This document shows positions 16,061 through 27,426 of a stretch of DNA of 64,000 nucleotides, one piece after another. The notes beneath the pieces were generated by a model, which was given only the letters and a program-made list of their open reading frames with translations, searched no databases and was not told the DNA's origin. Numbering within the stretch: position 1 is the first letter of the stretch; the number at the start of each line of letters is the position of its first letter. Position numbers and translations under genes: made by a program. The stretch spans positions 1 through 64,000 of the forward strand of contig CALWQP010000015.1 in assembly GCA_944383695.1 (NCBI GenBank), given 5' to 3'. This DNA comes from an uncultured Mediterraneibacter sp. GTDB lineage: Bacteria; Bacillota; Clostridia; Lachnospirales; Lachnospiraceae.

Positions 16061-18571
16061 TTATTCTTGAATTGTTTCATCATTTACTTCTTCTGAAATT
16101 TCTATTTGTTCTCCATCAATCTCAGCAGAAGCTTTTCTTACTTTCGCGACACTAGCAACTTTTTCATGATCAGGTAAATTTATAAGTTTCACACCAGAAG
16201 TTATCCTTCCATATTGGGAAATATCCGAGCACTTCATCCTTATCACGATTCCTTCTGTGTTGATGATCATGATCTCACTGTCTTCATCCACAGCCTTCAT
16301 GCCTACTACATTTCCAGTCTTCTCTGTAATCTTATAACATTTCACACCTTTTCCGCCGCGGTTCTGTACAGTGAATTCGTCCATGCCCGTGCGCTTGCCC
16401 ATTCCCTTTTCAGATACGATCAAAAGGTCTTTTCCCTGGCTGCTCATCTGCATTCCGATGACCACATCATTATCTCCCAGGTTCATGCCACGCACTCCCA
16501 TGGAGACCCTTCCTGTAGAACGGACGTCCGTCTCTTTGAACCGGATACACTGTCCGTATTTTGTAACGAGCAGAATATCCTGCTGGTCGTCTGTCACTTT
16601 TACTTCGATCAGTCTGTCCTCTTCTCTCAGAACAATGGCCGCAAGTCCGGTCTTTCTGACATTTGCGTATTCGCGGATTGGGGTTTTCTTCACAAGCCCC
16701 TTTTCTGTCGCCATGAAGAGATATTTTCCTTCTTCATACTCGTAGATCGGGATCATTGCCGTAATCTTCTCCTCCGGCATGAGCTGGAGCAGATTGATGA
16801 TGGCAGTTCCTCTTGCGGTCCTTCCCGCCTCCGGTATTTCATAGCCCTTCAGCCTGTATACGCGGCCGGTATTTGTAAAGAACATAATGTAATGGTGCGT
16901 TGTTGTCACAAACAATTCACGGATATAATCCTCTTCCAGCGTCTGCATTCCCTTGATCCCTTTTCCGCCCCGCTTCTGGCTGCTGAAGGTATCCATGCTC
17001 ATCCGCTTGATATATCCCAGATTCGTCATTGTAATGACTACATTTTCCCTGGGAATCAGATCTTCCATCGAAATATCGAATTCATCATATCCGATGCGGG
17101 TCCTTCTCTCATCTCCGTATTTGTCAGAGATAACAAGGATTTCTTTTCTTATCACGCCAAGCAGGAGTTTCCGGTCTGCGAGGATTGCCTTGTATTCTTC
17201 AATCTTCTTCATCAGCTCCGCGTATTCTGCTTCCAGCTTCTCTCGTTCCAGACCTGTCAGCGCTCTCAGACGCATGTCCACGATCGCCTGTGCCTGCACG
17301 TCCGAAAGTTCAAAGCGTTCCATCAATTCCGTCTTTGCGATCTGCACGGTCTTTGACCCACGGATGATTTTTATCACTTCATCGATATTATCCAGAGCAA
17401 TGAGCAGTCCCTTTAATATATGGGCGCGCTCTTCTGCTTTATTCAGGTCATATTTGGTCCTTCTTGTAACGACCTCTTCCTGATGCTGAAGATAATATTT
17501 CAGCATGTCCAGAATATTCATGACCTTTGGCTCATTGTTGACAAGTGCCAGCATGATGACGCCAAACGTATCCTGGAGCTGTGTGTGCTTATAGAGCTGA
17601 TTTAAGATTACGTTCGGATTTACATCGCGGCGGAGTTCAATACATATCCGCATACCCTCGCGGCTGGACTGGTCGCTTAGATCGGTGATCCCATCGACTT
17701 TTTTATCCTTTACCAGCTCCGCAATCTTCTCGATCAGCCTTGCTTTATTTACCATGTACGGCAGCTCAGTCACGATGATCCTGTTCTTTCCGTTCTGCAT
17801 GGGTTCGATATTCGTGATGGCGCGGACTCTGATCTTTCCGCGTCCTGCGCGGTAAGCTTCCTCGATGCCTCTTGTTCCGAGGATTTCAGCTCCTGTGGGA
17901 AAATCCGGCCCTTTAATGATCTGAAGGATATCTTCGAGGGTTGTCTCTCCGTTTTCATCAATCTGGTCGTCAATGATCTTGACGACTGCGCCTATTACTT
18001 CCTTCAGATTATGGGGTGGAATATTCGTCGCCATACCCACCGCGATGCCTGACGTTCCGTTTACAAGAAGATTCGGAAATCTGGACGGAAGCACAACAGG
18101 TTCTTTCTCTGTCTCGTCAAAGTTCGGCGAAAAATCAACGGTATCTTTATTGATGTCCGCTGTCATTTCCATAGATATCTTACTGAGGCGCGCTTCGGTA
18201 TAACGCATTGCCGCAGCTCCGTCGCCGTCCACGGACCCGAAATTTCCGTGTCCGTCTACGAGCGGATATCTAGTAGACCACTCCTGCGCGAGATTGACCA
18301 AAGCTCCATAGATCGAGCTGTCACCGTGTGGATGATATTTACCCATCGTATCACCGACGATACGCGCGCATTTACGATGCGGTTTGTCGGGTCCGTTATT
18401 CAGTTCGATCATGGAATAAAGGATTCTTCTCTGCACAGGCTTCAGCCCATCCCTTACATCGGGAAGGGCACGCGAAGCGATAACGCTCATCGCGTAGTCA
18501 ATGTAGGAAGTCTCCATTGTTTTTTTCAAGTCGACCTCATGGACTTTGTCAAAAATATTATCTTCCATCAT
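16061..18571 (-). CDS. gyrA: DNA gyrase subunit A
   Basis: An 836-residue type IIA topoisomerase subunit that breaks and rejoins DNA to introduce negative supercoils. The N-terminal quinolone-resistance region reads [27 protein letters not shown], with the catalytic tyrosine in [12 protein letters not shown]. The C-terminal beta-pinwheel holds the GyrA-box QKRGGKG ([13 protein letters not shown]), plus a second form [11 protein letters not shown]. The position after HPHGD is serine-serine, the drug-sensitive type. Tandem ATGs (18571, 18568) follow GGAG. Forty-three bases separate it from gyrB on the same strand, and it is leftward from the origin, so on the leading strand. Confidence 0.98.
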   Translation of the reverse strand: MMEDNIFDKVHEVDLKKTMETSYIDYAMSVIASRALPDVRDGLKPVQRRILYSMIELNNGPDKPHRKCARIVGDTMGKYHPHGDSSIYGALVNLAQEWSTRYPLVDGHGNFGSVDGDGAAAMRYTEARLSKISMEMTADINKDTVDFSPNFDETEKEPVVLPSRFPNLLVNGTSGIAVGMATNIPPHNLKEVIGAVVKIIDDQIDENGETTLEDILQIIKGPDFPTGAEILGTRGIEEAYRAGRGKIRVRAITNIEPMQNGKNRIIVTELPYMVNKARLIEKIAELVKDKKVDGITDLSDQSSREGMRICIELRRDVNPNVILNQLYKHTQLQDTFGVIMLALVNNEPKVMNILDMLKYYLQHQEEVVTRRTKYDLNKAEERAHILKGLLIALDNIDEVIKIIRGSKTVQIAKTELMERFELSDVQAQAIVDMRLRALTGLEREKLEAEYAELMKKIEEYKAILADRKLLLGVIRKEILVISDKYGDERRTRIGYDEFDISMEDLIPRENVVITMTNLGYIKRMSMDTFSSQKRGGKGIKGMQTLEEDYIRELFVTTTHHYIMFFTNTGRVYRLKGYEIPEAGRTARGTAIINLLQLMPEEKITAMIPIYEYEEGKYLFMATEKGLVKKTPIREYANVRKTGLAAIVLREEDRLIEVKVTDDQQDILLVTKYGQCIRFKETDVRSTGRVSMGVRGMNLGDNDVVIGMQMSSQGKDLLIVSEKGMGKRTGMDEFTVQNRGGKGVKCYKITEKTGNVVGMKAVDEDSEIMIINTEGIVIRMKCSDISQYGRITSGVKLINLPDHEKVASVAKVRKASAEIDGEQIEISEEVNDETIQE

Positions 18572-18614
18572 TTATCTCCTTTTTATAAAGTGGATGAACT
18601 CGGCTTTACAAGCG

Positions 18615-20549
<1,935 letters not shown>

Positions 20550-20560
20550 TTAATAACCTC

Positions 20561-21649
20561 CTAATTTGCATTTGCTGCATGCCCGTTTTTGATGTGAAAT
20601 ATCTTATTGATAGAAAATCTGTGATTTACAAATTCATCCAGCCCGGTACATGTGATTATCGTCTGTATATCATGAATACTGTCCAGTAAATAGTTTTGCC
20701 GATGTTTGTCCAGTTCAGACAGGACATCGTCCAGTAAAAGGACCGGAGTATCATTTATCAACCTTTTCACCAGTTCAATTTCCGAAAGTTTCAGCGAAAG
20801 CGCTGCTGTTCTCTGCTGTCCCTGAGAACCGAATTTTCTGACATCGATCCCCTGTTCTGTAGTAAAGCATATATCGTCCCTGTGCGGTCCGACCGTGGTG
20901 CTCTTCATCCGGATGTCTCTGTCCCTGTATTTTGCCAGAGCATTTTCCAGAGGTATGTTGCCGATGGAGGATTCGTATGACAGAGTAATGCGCTCTTTCT
21001 TCCCAGTCAATTTATAATGTATATCAGAAATTATTTCATTTACTTGTCCTATAAATTCTTTTCTTCTCTCCAGTATTTTTGTCCCATAGGAAACAAGCTG
21101 CATGTCCCATATGTCCAGAGTTTCCATAAGATTTTTCTGTCCGTATATATCTTTCAGCAGGGAATTTCTCTGATTAATGATTCGATTATAATTTGAAAGA
21201 TTGCTGAGATATATTTTATCGAGCTGGGATAATTCCAGGTCGATAAATCTTCTTCTCCCTGCCGGCCCTTCTTTTATGATATTAAGGTCCTCAGGAGAAA
21301 AGAAAACGAAATACACGATACCAAACAGCTCGCTTGCCCGCCTGATAGGGACTTTATCGATCGCGATGCCCTTTGGGCTGTTCTTTTTCAGATGCATGTC
21401 AATCTGAAAATTTATCCCTTTTTTTTCAATCGTTGTCTCTATGTGGGATTCATCATATCCGAACTGTATGATATCCCTGTCTTTTGTCCCTCTGTGAGAT
21501 TTGGTCGTTCCGGACAGATAGACAGCCTCGAGGATATTCGTCTTTCCCTGTGCATTATCCCCATACAGAATGTTCGTGTTCGGATCAAATTTCATATCCA
21601 GCAGGTCATAATTTCTGTAATTTTTAAGCTTTAGAGATTTGATTACCAT
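20561..21649 (-). CDS. recF: DNA replication and repair protein RecF
   Basis: A 362-residue SMC-like ATPase that loads RecA at gapped DNA. Visible motifs: the N-terminal LKNYRNYDLLDMKF, Walker A GDNAQGKTN, signature KFGSQGQQRTAALSLKLSE and Walker B PVLLLDDVLSELD. It stands after the S4-domain gene and before gyrB, as expected. Confidence 0.97.
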   Translation of the reverse strand: MVIKSLKLKNYRNYDLLDMKFDPNTNILYGDNAQGKTNILEAVYLSGTTKSHRGTKDRDIIQFGYDESHIETTIEKKGINFQIDMHLKKNSPKGIAIDKVPIRRASELFGIVYFVFFSPEDLNIIKEGPAGRRRFIDLELSQLDKIYLSNLSNYNRIINQRNSLLKDIYGQKNLMETLDIWDMQLVSYGTKILERRKEFIGQVNEIISDIHYKLTGKKERITLSYESSIGNIPLENALAKYRDRDIRMKSTTVGPHRDDICFTTEQGIDVRKFGSQGQQRTAALSLKLSEIELVKRLINDTPVLLLDDVLSELDKHRQNYLLDSIHDIQTIITCTGLDEFVNHRFSINKIFHIKNGHAANAN

Positions 21650-21700
21650 AACTTTCCCATCTAATCTATTTTACACTTTTTCGGGGGTTTTTTCAACTCT

Positions 21701-21913
21701 TCATCCCACTTCAAGCTCTTTTCCGTCATAGGACACAGTATCACCTTTATACAGCTTTCTGCCTCTGCGCGTCTCTGTCTCTCCGTTGACGCTGACCAGT
21801 CCTTCCTGAATGACCTCTTTCGCTTCTGCCCCGGTCTCCACAAGGCCGACTGCTTTTAAGACCTGTCCGAGCCGGATGAATTCTTCTCCGGCTCTCAACT
21901 GAAAATGCTCCAT
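21701..21913 (-). CDS. yaaA: S4 domain RNA-binding protein (YaaA/RlbA-like)
   Basis: A 70-residue protein that is a single S4 RNA-binding domain: FIRLGQVLKAVGLVETGAEAKEVIQEGLVSVNGE followed by RRGRKLYKGDTV. Its place between dnaN and recF is conserved in Firmicutes, where the Bacillus homologue is linked to ribosome assembly. A purine-rich site (GGAGAAGAAAATG) precedes the start. Confidence 0.9.
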   Translation of the reverse strand: MEHFQLRAGEEFIRLGQVLKAVGLVETGAEAKEVIQEGLVSVNGETETRRGRKLYKGDTVSYDGKELEVG

Positions 21914-21986
21914 TTTCTTCTCCTTATTTTTCAGATATCCTGCAAACTATTCTCTGGCTCAGAAAATCATTCCGTGACCATTTCCT

Positions 21987-23096
21987 TTATACCGCAGCAT
22001 TAAAGTTAACAGGAAGAATCAGATAAATATATCTCTGCTCCTCGTCCTTGATAAAACACGGAGCCTTTGCATTCATGAAATACAGATCCACTTCCTCATC
22101 GTCAATAACGCGGAGAGCGTCGATAAGAAATTTCGGATTAAATCCGATCAGAAGATCCTTGCCTTCTTTCATACAGAAGATCTCCTCATCCATAGAACCG
22201 ATCTGAGACTTGATCTTAAATTCCATGGATTCATCCTTGATATCAATGATGATTGGTTTCTTATCCCCTTCTTTTATCAGCAGGGTTGCACGGTCGATAC
22301 AGTCAAGCAGCTCCCGCTTATTTATCCTGACTTTTGTTTCATAATCGCTTGACAGCATCTGATCGATCCGGAAATATTCTCCCTCAATCAGCCTGGATAC
22401 GACCACGGTCCTGTCAAATTCAAACACAATATGGTTCTTTGTAAACGAGATATCCACATCCGCACCTGCTTCTCCGCCGATGATCTTGCTGATTTCCTGG
22501 AGTGTCTTTCCCGGAACGATCACTTTTTTCGGAGAATAAGAATATTTCAGCTCGATCTTGCGGATAGAAATCCTGTGTCCGTCAAGAGACACCACTTTCA
22601 GGATATTTTCACCAATCTCAAAAAGTTCTCCTGTCATCATCTTGTTCGTGTCGCTGTCCGCAATAGAGAATATCGTCTGACGGATCACTTCTTTTAACGT
22701 AAATTCGGAAACTGTGATAAAGTCGTCTTTTTCAACAACAGGAAGATAAGAAAAATCATCTCCCGGCTGTGCAGCAATATTAAATTTTGCCTTTTCGCAT
22801 GTAATAAGCGCCTGATTTTCGCCCTGTGTTTCTATCACGATCTCACTGTCGGGAAGTTTTCTGACGATTTCAGAGAAAATCCTCGCATTCAGCGCGATGA
22901 TTCCTCTTTCTATGATTTCTCCATCAATTGAAGTTTCAATGCCGAGTTCCATATCATTTGCTGTCAGTCTGATGATATCCGTTGACGCATCGATAAGGAT
23001 ACATTCAAGGATAGGCATCGTTGTCTTAGATGGAACTGCTTTTGATACAATGCTGACTCCTTTTGCCAGATTTGATTTTGTACATATGATCTTCAT
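21987..23096 (-). CDS. dnaN: DNA polymerase III beta subunit (sliding clamp)
   Basis: A 369-residue clamp made of three similar domains, forming a dimeric ring that tethers polymerase to DNA. The N-terminus KIICTKSNLAKGVSIVSKAVPSKTTMPILECILI and the C-terminal block IGFNPKFLIDALRVIDDEEVDLYFMNAKAPC are typical; it ends in LPVNFN. AAAGGAG precedes the ATG. It lies downstream of dnaA, separated by 308 bp with DnaA boxes. Confidence 0.97.
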   Translation of the reverse strand: MKIICTKSNLAKGVSIVSKAVPSKTTMPILECILIDASTDIIRLTANDMELGIETSIDGEIIERGIIALNARIFSEIVRKLPDSEIVIETQGENQALITCEKAKFNIAAQPGDDFSYLPVVEKDDFITVSEFTLKEVIRQTIFSIADSDTNKMMTGELFEIGENILKVVSLDGHRISIRKIELKYSYSPKKVIVPGKTLQEISKIIGGEAGADVDISFTKNHIVFEFDRTVVVSRLIEGEYFRIDQMLSSDYETKVRINKRELLDCIDRATLLIKEGDKKPIIIDIKDESMEFKIKSQIGSMDEEIFCMKEGKDLLIGFNPKFLIDALRVIDDEEVDLYFMNAKAPCFIKDEEQRYIYLILPVNFNAAV

Positions 23097-23404
23097 GTGA
23101 TAAAAACTCCTTTCTTTGTTACAGCTCTGATAATCCTGATGTGTGAAAAATTCGGCTGGAAGTGCATCTATGTATTTTGATATAAAAGCAATTCCGCATT
23201 CGTCTTATTAGGGGCTGTGAATAAGTTAATAACTGCTTGAAAGCCCGCTGAAATAAAGGATAGTTCCTTTGGATAACTGTGTAGGTTTTATCGGGAAGGA
23301 ATGAAGAAAGTGTAGGGAAAGATTTTTGGAAAGAAACTCTGTAAAAAAGATTCCTTCCGTTTTCTGTTCCTTGTTCCACATGTATTCCACACAGTTATCA
23401 ATAA
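23097..23404. other. dnaA-dnaN intergenic DnaA-box region
   Basis: No gene. A consensus DnaA box (TTATTCACA, seen as TGTGAATAA) lies at 23216-23224 and a one-mismatch box (TTTGGATAA) at 23268-23276. Together with the boxes upstream of dnaA this suggests a bipartite origin, as in Bacillus. Confidence 0.6.
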
Positions 23405-24775
23405 TTAAATGGGATTTATCTTCTTCATAATGATGTTGACTGTATTATGAAGAGCTTCATCTGTCTTTATCTCAGCCTCGATTTTTTTGATTCCGTGTGT
23501 GACAGAGGCATGGTCCTTTCCGCCTAGAAATGCGCCAATCGCCTTTAATGATGTATCTGTCATAACACGGCAGAGATACATTACGATCTGGCGGGGAAGG
23601 ACGATCTCTGCGTTTCTCTTTTTCCCCTTAAGATCAGAGATCGGAACATTGAAGTGTTCTGACACAATATCAAGTATGAGCTCCGGCGTAACTGCCCTGT
23701 TGTCATCGGGAGATATCATATCCTTTAACGCCTCAGCCGCGAGAGGGATATCGATGGGCTTATTTTCAAGGTTGGAAAGTGCGATTAGTTTGTTCAGAGA
23801 TCCTTCAAGCTCACGGATATTTGACTTGATATTATTGGCGATGTACTGCATGACATCATCCGGTATATGATATCGTTCCAGTCCGTCCAGTTCTTCTTTC
23901 TTTCTTAATATAGCCATCCTTGTCTCATAGTCAGGAGACGAAATGTCCGCGATCAGTCCCCACTCGAACCTGGTCCTTAAACGTGCTTCCAGTGTCTCGA
24001 TATCCTTGGGAGGCTTGTCACTTGATATGATGATCTGCTTTCCCGATACATGTAGATGGTTAAATGTATGGAAAAATTCCTCCTGTGTACTTTCTTTTCC
24101 TATGATAAACTGAATGTCATCGATGAGCAGCACATCATTGTTTCTGTATTTTTCGCGGAACTTCGTCATCGCAAGCTCACTGCCTGTCTTACCTGCCTTC
24201 AGCGCTTCGATCAGCTCGTTTGTAAATGTCTCGCTTGTCACGTAGAGCACATTTTTTGAAGGATCGTTTTCAAGAATGAAATGTGCGATGGAATGCATAA
24301 GATGCGTTTTTCCAAGTCCCACTCCTCCGTAGATAAAAAGCGGATTATATGCTTCGCCCGGAGATTCCGCCACTGCAAGTGACGCAGCATGCGCGAAGCT
24401 GTTGTTGCTTCCTACCACAAAAGTATCAAACGTATATTTCGAATTTAAATTTGCTTTCTCAAAGACTGCGTTTGCCTTGCTTTTCTTTATGATGCTTTCT
24501 TTCTTTTCCTGGATCACTGTCTGGTTGTCAGTGACAAATGCAACCTCATATTCTATCCCTGTTACTTCTGCAATGCAGACTTTGAAAGGGAGAAGATATT
24601 TTTCTTCAATATGCTCCAGACTTGCGCGCAGTTTTACAAGGATGTATACAGTATCATCCTTTACTTCGTACACAGTGAGCGGAGCGATCCACGTATTATA
24701 TGAAATGTTTGATGAGCAGTATTCAAGCTTCATCTTATTTAATATATGGTCCCAATTTTGTTCTACAATGTTCAT
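23405..24775 (-). CDS. dnaA: chromosomal replication initiator protein DnaA
   Basis: A 456-residue initiator. Domain I is at about 1-80, domain III has Walker A GGVGLGKTHLMHSI and Walker B NNDVLLIDDIQFI, and domain IV has the box-binding signature GGKDHASVTHGIKKIE. It opens the origin and controls replication timing. ATG 24775 is preferred over the in-frame TTG at 24778 because AGGAG lies 9 nt before it. Its own promoter (24834-24862) sits within the DnaA-box region, so it is probably autoregulated. Confidence 0.98.
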   Translation of the reverse strand: MNIVEQNWDHILNKMKLEYCSSNISYNTWIAPLTVYEVKDDTVYILVKLRASLEHIEEKYLLPFKVCIAEVTGIEYEVAFVTDNQTVIQEKKESIIKKSKANAVFEKANLNSKYTFDTFVVGSNNSFAHAASLAVAESPGEAYNPLFIYGGVGLGKTHLMHSIAHFILENDPSKNVLYVTSETFTNELIEALKAGKTGSELAMTKFREKYRNNDVLLIDDIQFIIGKESTQEEFFHTFNHLHVSGKQIIISSDKPPKDIETLEARLRTRFEWGLIADISSPDYETRMAILRKKEELDGLERYHIPDDVMQYIANNIKSNIRELEGSLNKLIALSNLENKPIDIPLAAEALKDMISPDDNRAVTPELILDIVSEHFNVPISDLKGKKRNAEIVLPRQIVMYLCRVMTDTSLKAIGAFLGGKDHASVTHGIKKIEAEIKTDEALHNTVNIIMKKINPI

Positions 24776-24833
24776 CAAAAGTAACTCCTAATCAATAGAA
24801 TAGAGAGATATCAAGGCACAATCTCTCTACTAC

Positions 24834-24862
24834 ATATTACATCAAAAACAAGCCTGAATCAA
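24834..24862 (-). promoter_or_regulatory. dnaA promoter
   Basis: Minus strand: -35 TTGATT (24857-24862), 17 bp, -10 TAATAT (24834-24839), about 60 bp upstream of the dnaA start and next to a DnaA box at 24874-24882. Confidence 0.6.
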
Positions 24863-25061
24863 CGAAAATAATATGTGTATAACTTTATCAACGGTTTTAA
24901 CACCTTAAAAATATAAAGTAAGGTGATAAAATATTTTTTATCTACATTTTATTTCTTAGTTATCCAGTACTTATACACAAGTTATTCACATGATTTTTTT
25001 ATTTTTCCTCATTGTGTGGATAAATATTGATAAATATTTGGATGGAAACCCTTGATTTTGC

Positions 25062-25090
25062 TTGACTTATGCGCGTTTTTTAACTATAAT
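25062..25090 (+). promoter_or_regulatory. rpmH-rnpA promoter
   Basis: -35 TTGACT (25062-25067), 17 bp spacer, perfect -10 TATAAT (25085-25090). It leaves a leader of roughly 95 nt before rpmH. Confidence 0.8.
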
Positions 25091-25192
25091 TAAGAGCAGT
25101 GTCTTTTGGGAAAAGGACGCGGAAAGAATTTGTTCATCATTGTGAATACTTTAATTATAAAGTATGTCAGTATAAAGGGAGGTGTATTCAGG

Positions 25193-25327
25193 ATGAAGAT
25201 GACATTTCAGCCGAAGAAAAGATCAAGATCTAAGGTTCATGGTTTCAGAGCCAGAATGAGCACAGCAGGCGGAAGAAAAGTATTGGCTGCCAGAAGAGCA
25301 AAAGGAAGAAAACAGTTATCAGCTTAA
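25193..25327 (+). CDS. rpmH: 50S ribosomal protein L34
   Basis: A 44-residue, strongly basic protein with the full family sequence pattern ([35 protein letters not shown]). The true start is ATG 25193, with GGGAGG about 10 nt upstream; the open frame extending back to 25106 is not coding. First gene of the rpmH-rnpA-yidD-yidC-khpB string. Confidence 0.98.
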   Translation: MKMTFQPKKRSRSKVHGFRARMSTAGGRKVLAARRAKGRKQLSA

Positions 25328-25354
25328 GGCCGCATATATGTGGCCTTTTCTTCT
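25326..25354 (+). terminator. attenuator/terminator between rpmH and rnpA
   Basis: AAGGCC(G)CATATATG(T)GGCCTT forms a hairpin followed by TTCTTCT. It would lower rnpA expression relative to the ribosomal protein gene. Confidence 0.6.
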
Positions 25355-25407
25355 ATACATTTCTATTCATCATTAGTTAATAAAGAATAAAAAGGAAGAA
25401 GAAACGG

Positions 25408-25743
25408 ATGAGATTTTCCGAATCTTTAAAGAAAAAAAGAGATTTTCAGACGGTTTATAATAAAGGCAGGTCCTTTGCAAACACTTATCTTGTTATGTAT
25501 GCGATGGATAATGGGCTTGAGAAGAACAGGCTGGGAATTTCAGTCAGTAAAAAGGTAGGAAACAGCGTTGTAAGACACCGCCTGACGCGGTTGATCAGAG
25601 AAAGTTACAGACTGTCAGAAGAACATTTCCGATGTGGGACCGATATGATAGTAATAGCAAGATCAAGTGCAAAGGGAAAAGATTATCACGATATTGAGAG
25701 CGCACTTATCCACCTCGGGAAGCTTCATAAAATATATAAATAA
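25408..25743 (+). CDS. rnpA: ribonuclease P protein component
   Basis: A 111-residue basic protein that, with the RNase P RNA, matures tRNA 5' ends. The signature RNRLGISVSKKVGNSVVRHRLTRLIRESYR (with N in place of the first K) is at residues 38-70. It follows rpmH and precedes yidD with 36 bp between, the conserved order. Confidence 0.96.
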   Translation: MRFSESLKKKRDFQTVYNKGRSFANTYLVMYAMDNGLEKNRLGISVSKKVGNSVVRHRLTRLIRESYRLSEEHFRCGTDMIVIARSSAKGKDYHDIESALIHLGKLHKIYK

Positions 25744-25779
25744 GACTGCTTTCGCAGTTATAAAAAGGAAGTGGCGCGG

Positions 25780-25992
25780 ATGAAACGGATCCTGTTATGG
25801 ATGATCCGGTTTTACAGAAAAAATTTATCCGGTCTGAAAGGATACAGTACATGTAAATATTATCCCACTTGTTCACAATATGGGCTTGAGGCGATTGAAA
25901 AATACGGTGCTTTAAAGGGCGGAGCCCTGGCTGTCTGGAGGATACTGCGCTGCAATCCATTTTCAAAAGGCGGATATGATCCGGTACCTTAA
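25780..25992 (+). CDS. yidD: membrane protein insertion efficiency factor YidD
   Basis: A 70-residue protein with [24 protein letters not shown] and [18 protein letters not shown], the diagnostic YidD motifs with three conserved cysteines. It aids YidC-dependent membrane insertion. ATG 25780 is preferred to GTG 25771, because AAGGAAG would otherwise touch the start codon. It lies 12 bp before yidC. Confidence 0.93.
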   Translation: MKRILLWMIRFYRKNLSGLKGYSTCKYYPTCSQYGLEAIEKYGALKGGALAVWRILRCNPFSKGGYDPVP

Positions 25993-26004
25993 GGAGGACA
26001 AGTA

Positions 26005-27366
26005 ATGGAAATTTATGGGATTTTAGCTGTTGGAGGAGGCATTTACGATCTTCCGGTCATAAAGCAGATATCATGGGTGCTTGGCCAGGTCATGAATGGA
26101 CTTTATAATGTGCTGAGTATGATAGGGATCGAAAATATCGGTGTCAGCATCATCATATTTACGATCATCGTATATACACTCTTAATGCCTCTTACGATCA
26201 AACAGCAGAAATTTTCCAAGATGCAGGCAGTCATGCAGCCTGAACTTCAGAAGATTCAGAAAAAATACGCAAATAAAAGAGACCAGGTCTCCATGCAGAA
26301 GCAGCAGGAAGAGATGAATATGGTCTATGAAAAGTACGGCGTTAAGATGTCTAGCGGGTGTCTGCCGTCTCTTATGCAGATCGTGATCCTGTTCGGACTT
26401 TATCCGGTCGTACAGTATGTACCTGAATATGTGACAAAGGTAAGAAGCGTATATATGCCTCTTGTTGAAAAAATCCAATCCATATCAGGATATGAGGATA
26501 TAATCTCAGAAGTCGGAAAATCAGCAGTAGCAAATATCTCTGCTTTCGATCTTACGAGCAAAAGCGAGCTGGCAACTGTATTATACAAATTTCAGTCTTC
26601 CACATGGGACGCTCTTTCAGATGCTCTTGCAGATAAGATTCCCCAGGTGGAAAATACAATCACGAACACAGTAAGCCAGGTGTCAGATCTGAACTATTTC
26701 CTTGGCATCGATATTGGAGCTCACCCATGGGAACTGCTGACAAACGCGCTTGCAGCGGCATCTGTGATCGGAGTCATCCTGGCGGTGATCATACCTGTTC
26801 TCGCAGGTATCACACAGTTTATCAGTGTGAAGCTTTCACAGATGGGAGCATCAGGAGCAGTGCTTCAGGATTCTGATAATCCGATGGCAAGTTCCATGAA
26901 GACAATGACATATACCATGCCTCTGATCTCTGTTGTATTTGGTTTCACTCTTCCCGCAGGTCTCGGACTTTACTGGGTGGCGAGTGCAGCAGTGCGAAGC
27001 GTACAGCAGCTTATAGTAAATAAGTATCTGAAGAATAAGAGCGTGGAAGACATCATTGAGGAGAACCGGAAAAAGGCTCAGAAGAAGAGGGAAAAGAAAG
27101 GTACTTCTGCTGAAGAGATTAACAGGATGGCAACAAAGAGTACTAGAAACGTAGGAGTTTCAACTGCGAAAAAAGAGACTGTTGATCCAGATAAAGAAGA
27201 GAAGATAAAGAGAGCACAGGAACTTGCGGGAAATGCAAAACCGGGCAGTCTTACTTCAAAGGCCAATCTTGTGGCGCGCTATAACAGCGGGAATAAGACA
27301 GAAGAGGATGTCAAAGAAAATACAGAAGATAAGACGGAGAGCAAAAGAGGAAAAAAGAAAAAGTAA
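26005..27366 (+). CDS. yidC: membrane protein insertase YidC/OxaA/SpoIIIJ
   Basis: A 453-residue insertase. The Gram-positive core spans about residues 20-330 with five membrane helices: VSIIIFTIIVYTLLMPLTIKQQ with its cytoplasmic hairpin KMQAVMQPELQKIQKKYANKRD, and the late TYTMPLISVVFGFTLPAGLGLYW. The loop of about 80 residues between helices (KVRSVYMPLV to NYFLGIDIG) is longer than in Bacillus SpoIIIJ. The lysine/glutamate-rich C-terminal tail (residues 350-453) probably contacts ribosomes. A strong AAGGAGG precedes ATG 26005. Confidence 0.95.
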   Translation: MEIYGILAVGGGIYDLPVIKQISWVLGQVMNGLYNVLSMIGIENIGVSIIIFTIIVYTLLMPLTIKQQKFSKMQAVMQPELQKIQKKYANKRDQVSMQKQQEEMNMVYEKYGVKMSSGCLPSLMQIVILFGLYPVVQYVPEYVTKVRSVYMPLVEKIQSISGYEDIISEVGKSAVANISAFDLTSKSELATVLYKFQSSTWDALSDALADKIPQVENTITNTVSQVSDLNYFLGIDIGAHPWELLTNALAAASVIGVILAVIIPVLAGITQFISVKLSQMGASGAVLQDSDNPMASSMKTMTYTMPLISVVFGFTLPAGLGLYWVASAAVRSVQQLIVNKYLKNKSVEDIIEENRKKAQKKREKKGTSAEEINRMATKSTRNVGVSTAKKETVDPDKEEKIKRAQELAGNAKPGSLTSKANLVARYNSGNKTEEDVKENTEDKTESKRGKKKK

Positions 27367-27426
27367 GTTGTCTGTCCCAGAGCAGGTCACGGTGACAAAC
27401 TGCATATGAGAAAGGAAGGAATCGGG

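Larger units (their letters stand above)
24776..25192. other. oriC: chromosomal replication origin (oriC)
   Basis: An AT-rich gap between dnaA and rpmH. DnaA boxes, by plus-strand reading: TGTGTATAA 24874-24882, TTATCTACA 24938-24946, TTATCCAGT 24960-24968 (weak), TTATACACA 24971-24979, TTATTCACA 24982-24990 and the perfect TGTGGATAA at 25015-25023. The T-rich stretch at 24990-25010 between boxes is a candidate unwinding element. Gene orientation flips here (minus to the left, plus to the right), as expected at an origin. The region also carries the divergent dnaA and rpmH promoters. Confidence 0.93.

Noticed and set aside
16214-17356. A 380-codon plus-strand open frame
   Set aside because: It is antisense to gyrA; its His/Phe/Leu-rich composition is the usual shadow of a GC-biased gene and it has no ribosome binding site or known motif.
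25106-25192. N-terminal extension of ribosomal protein L34
   Set aside because: L34 is about 44 residues long everywhere; the extension lies between promoter and ribosome binding site.
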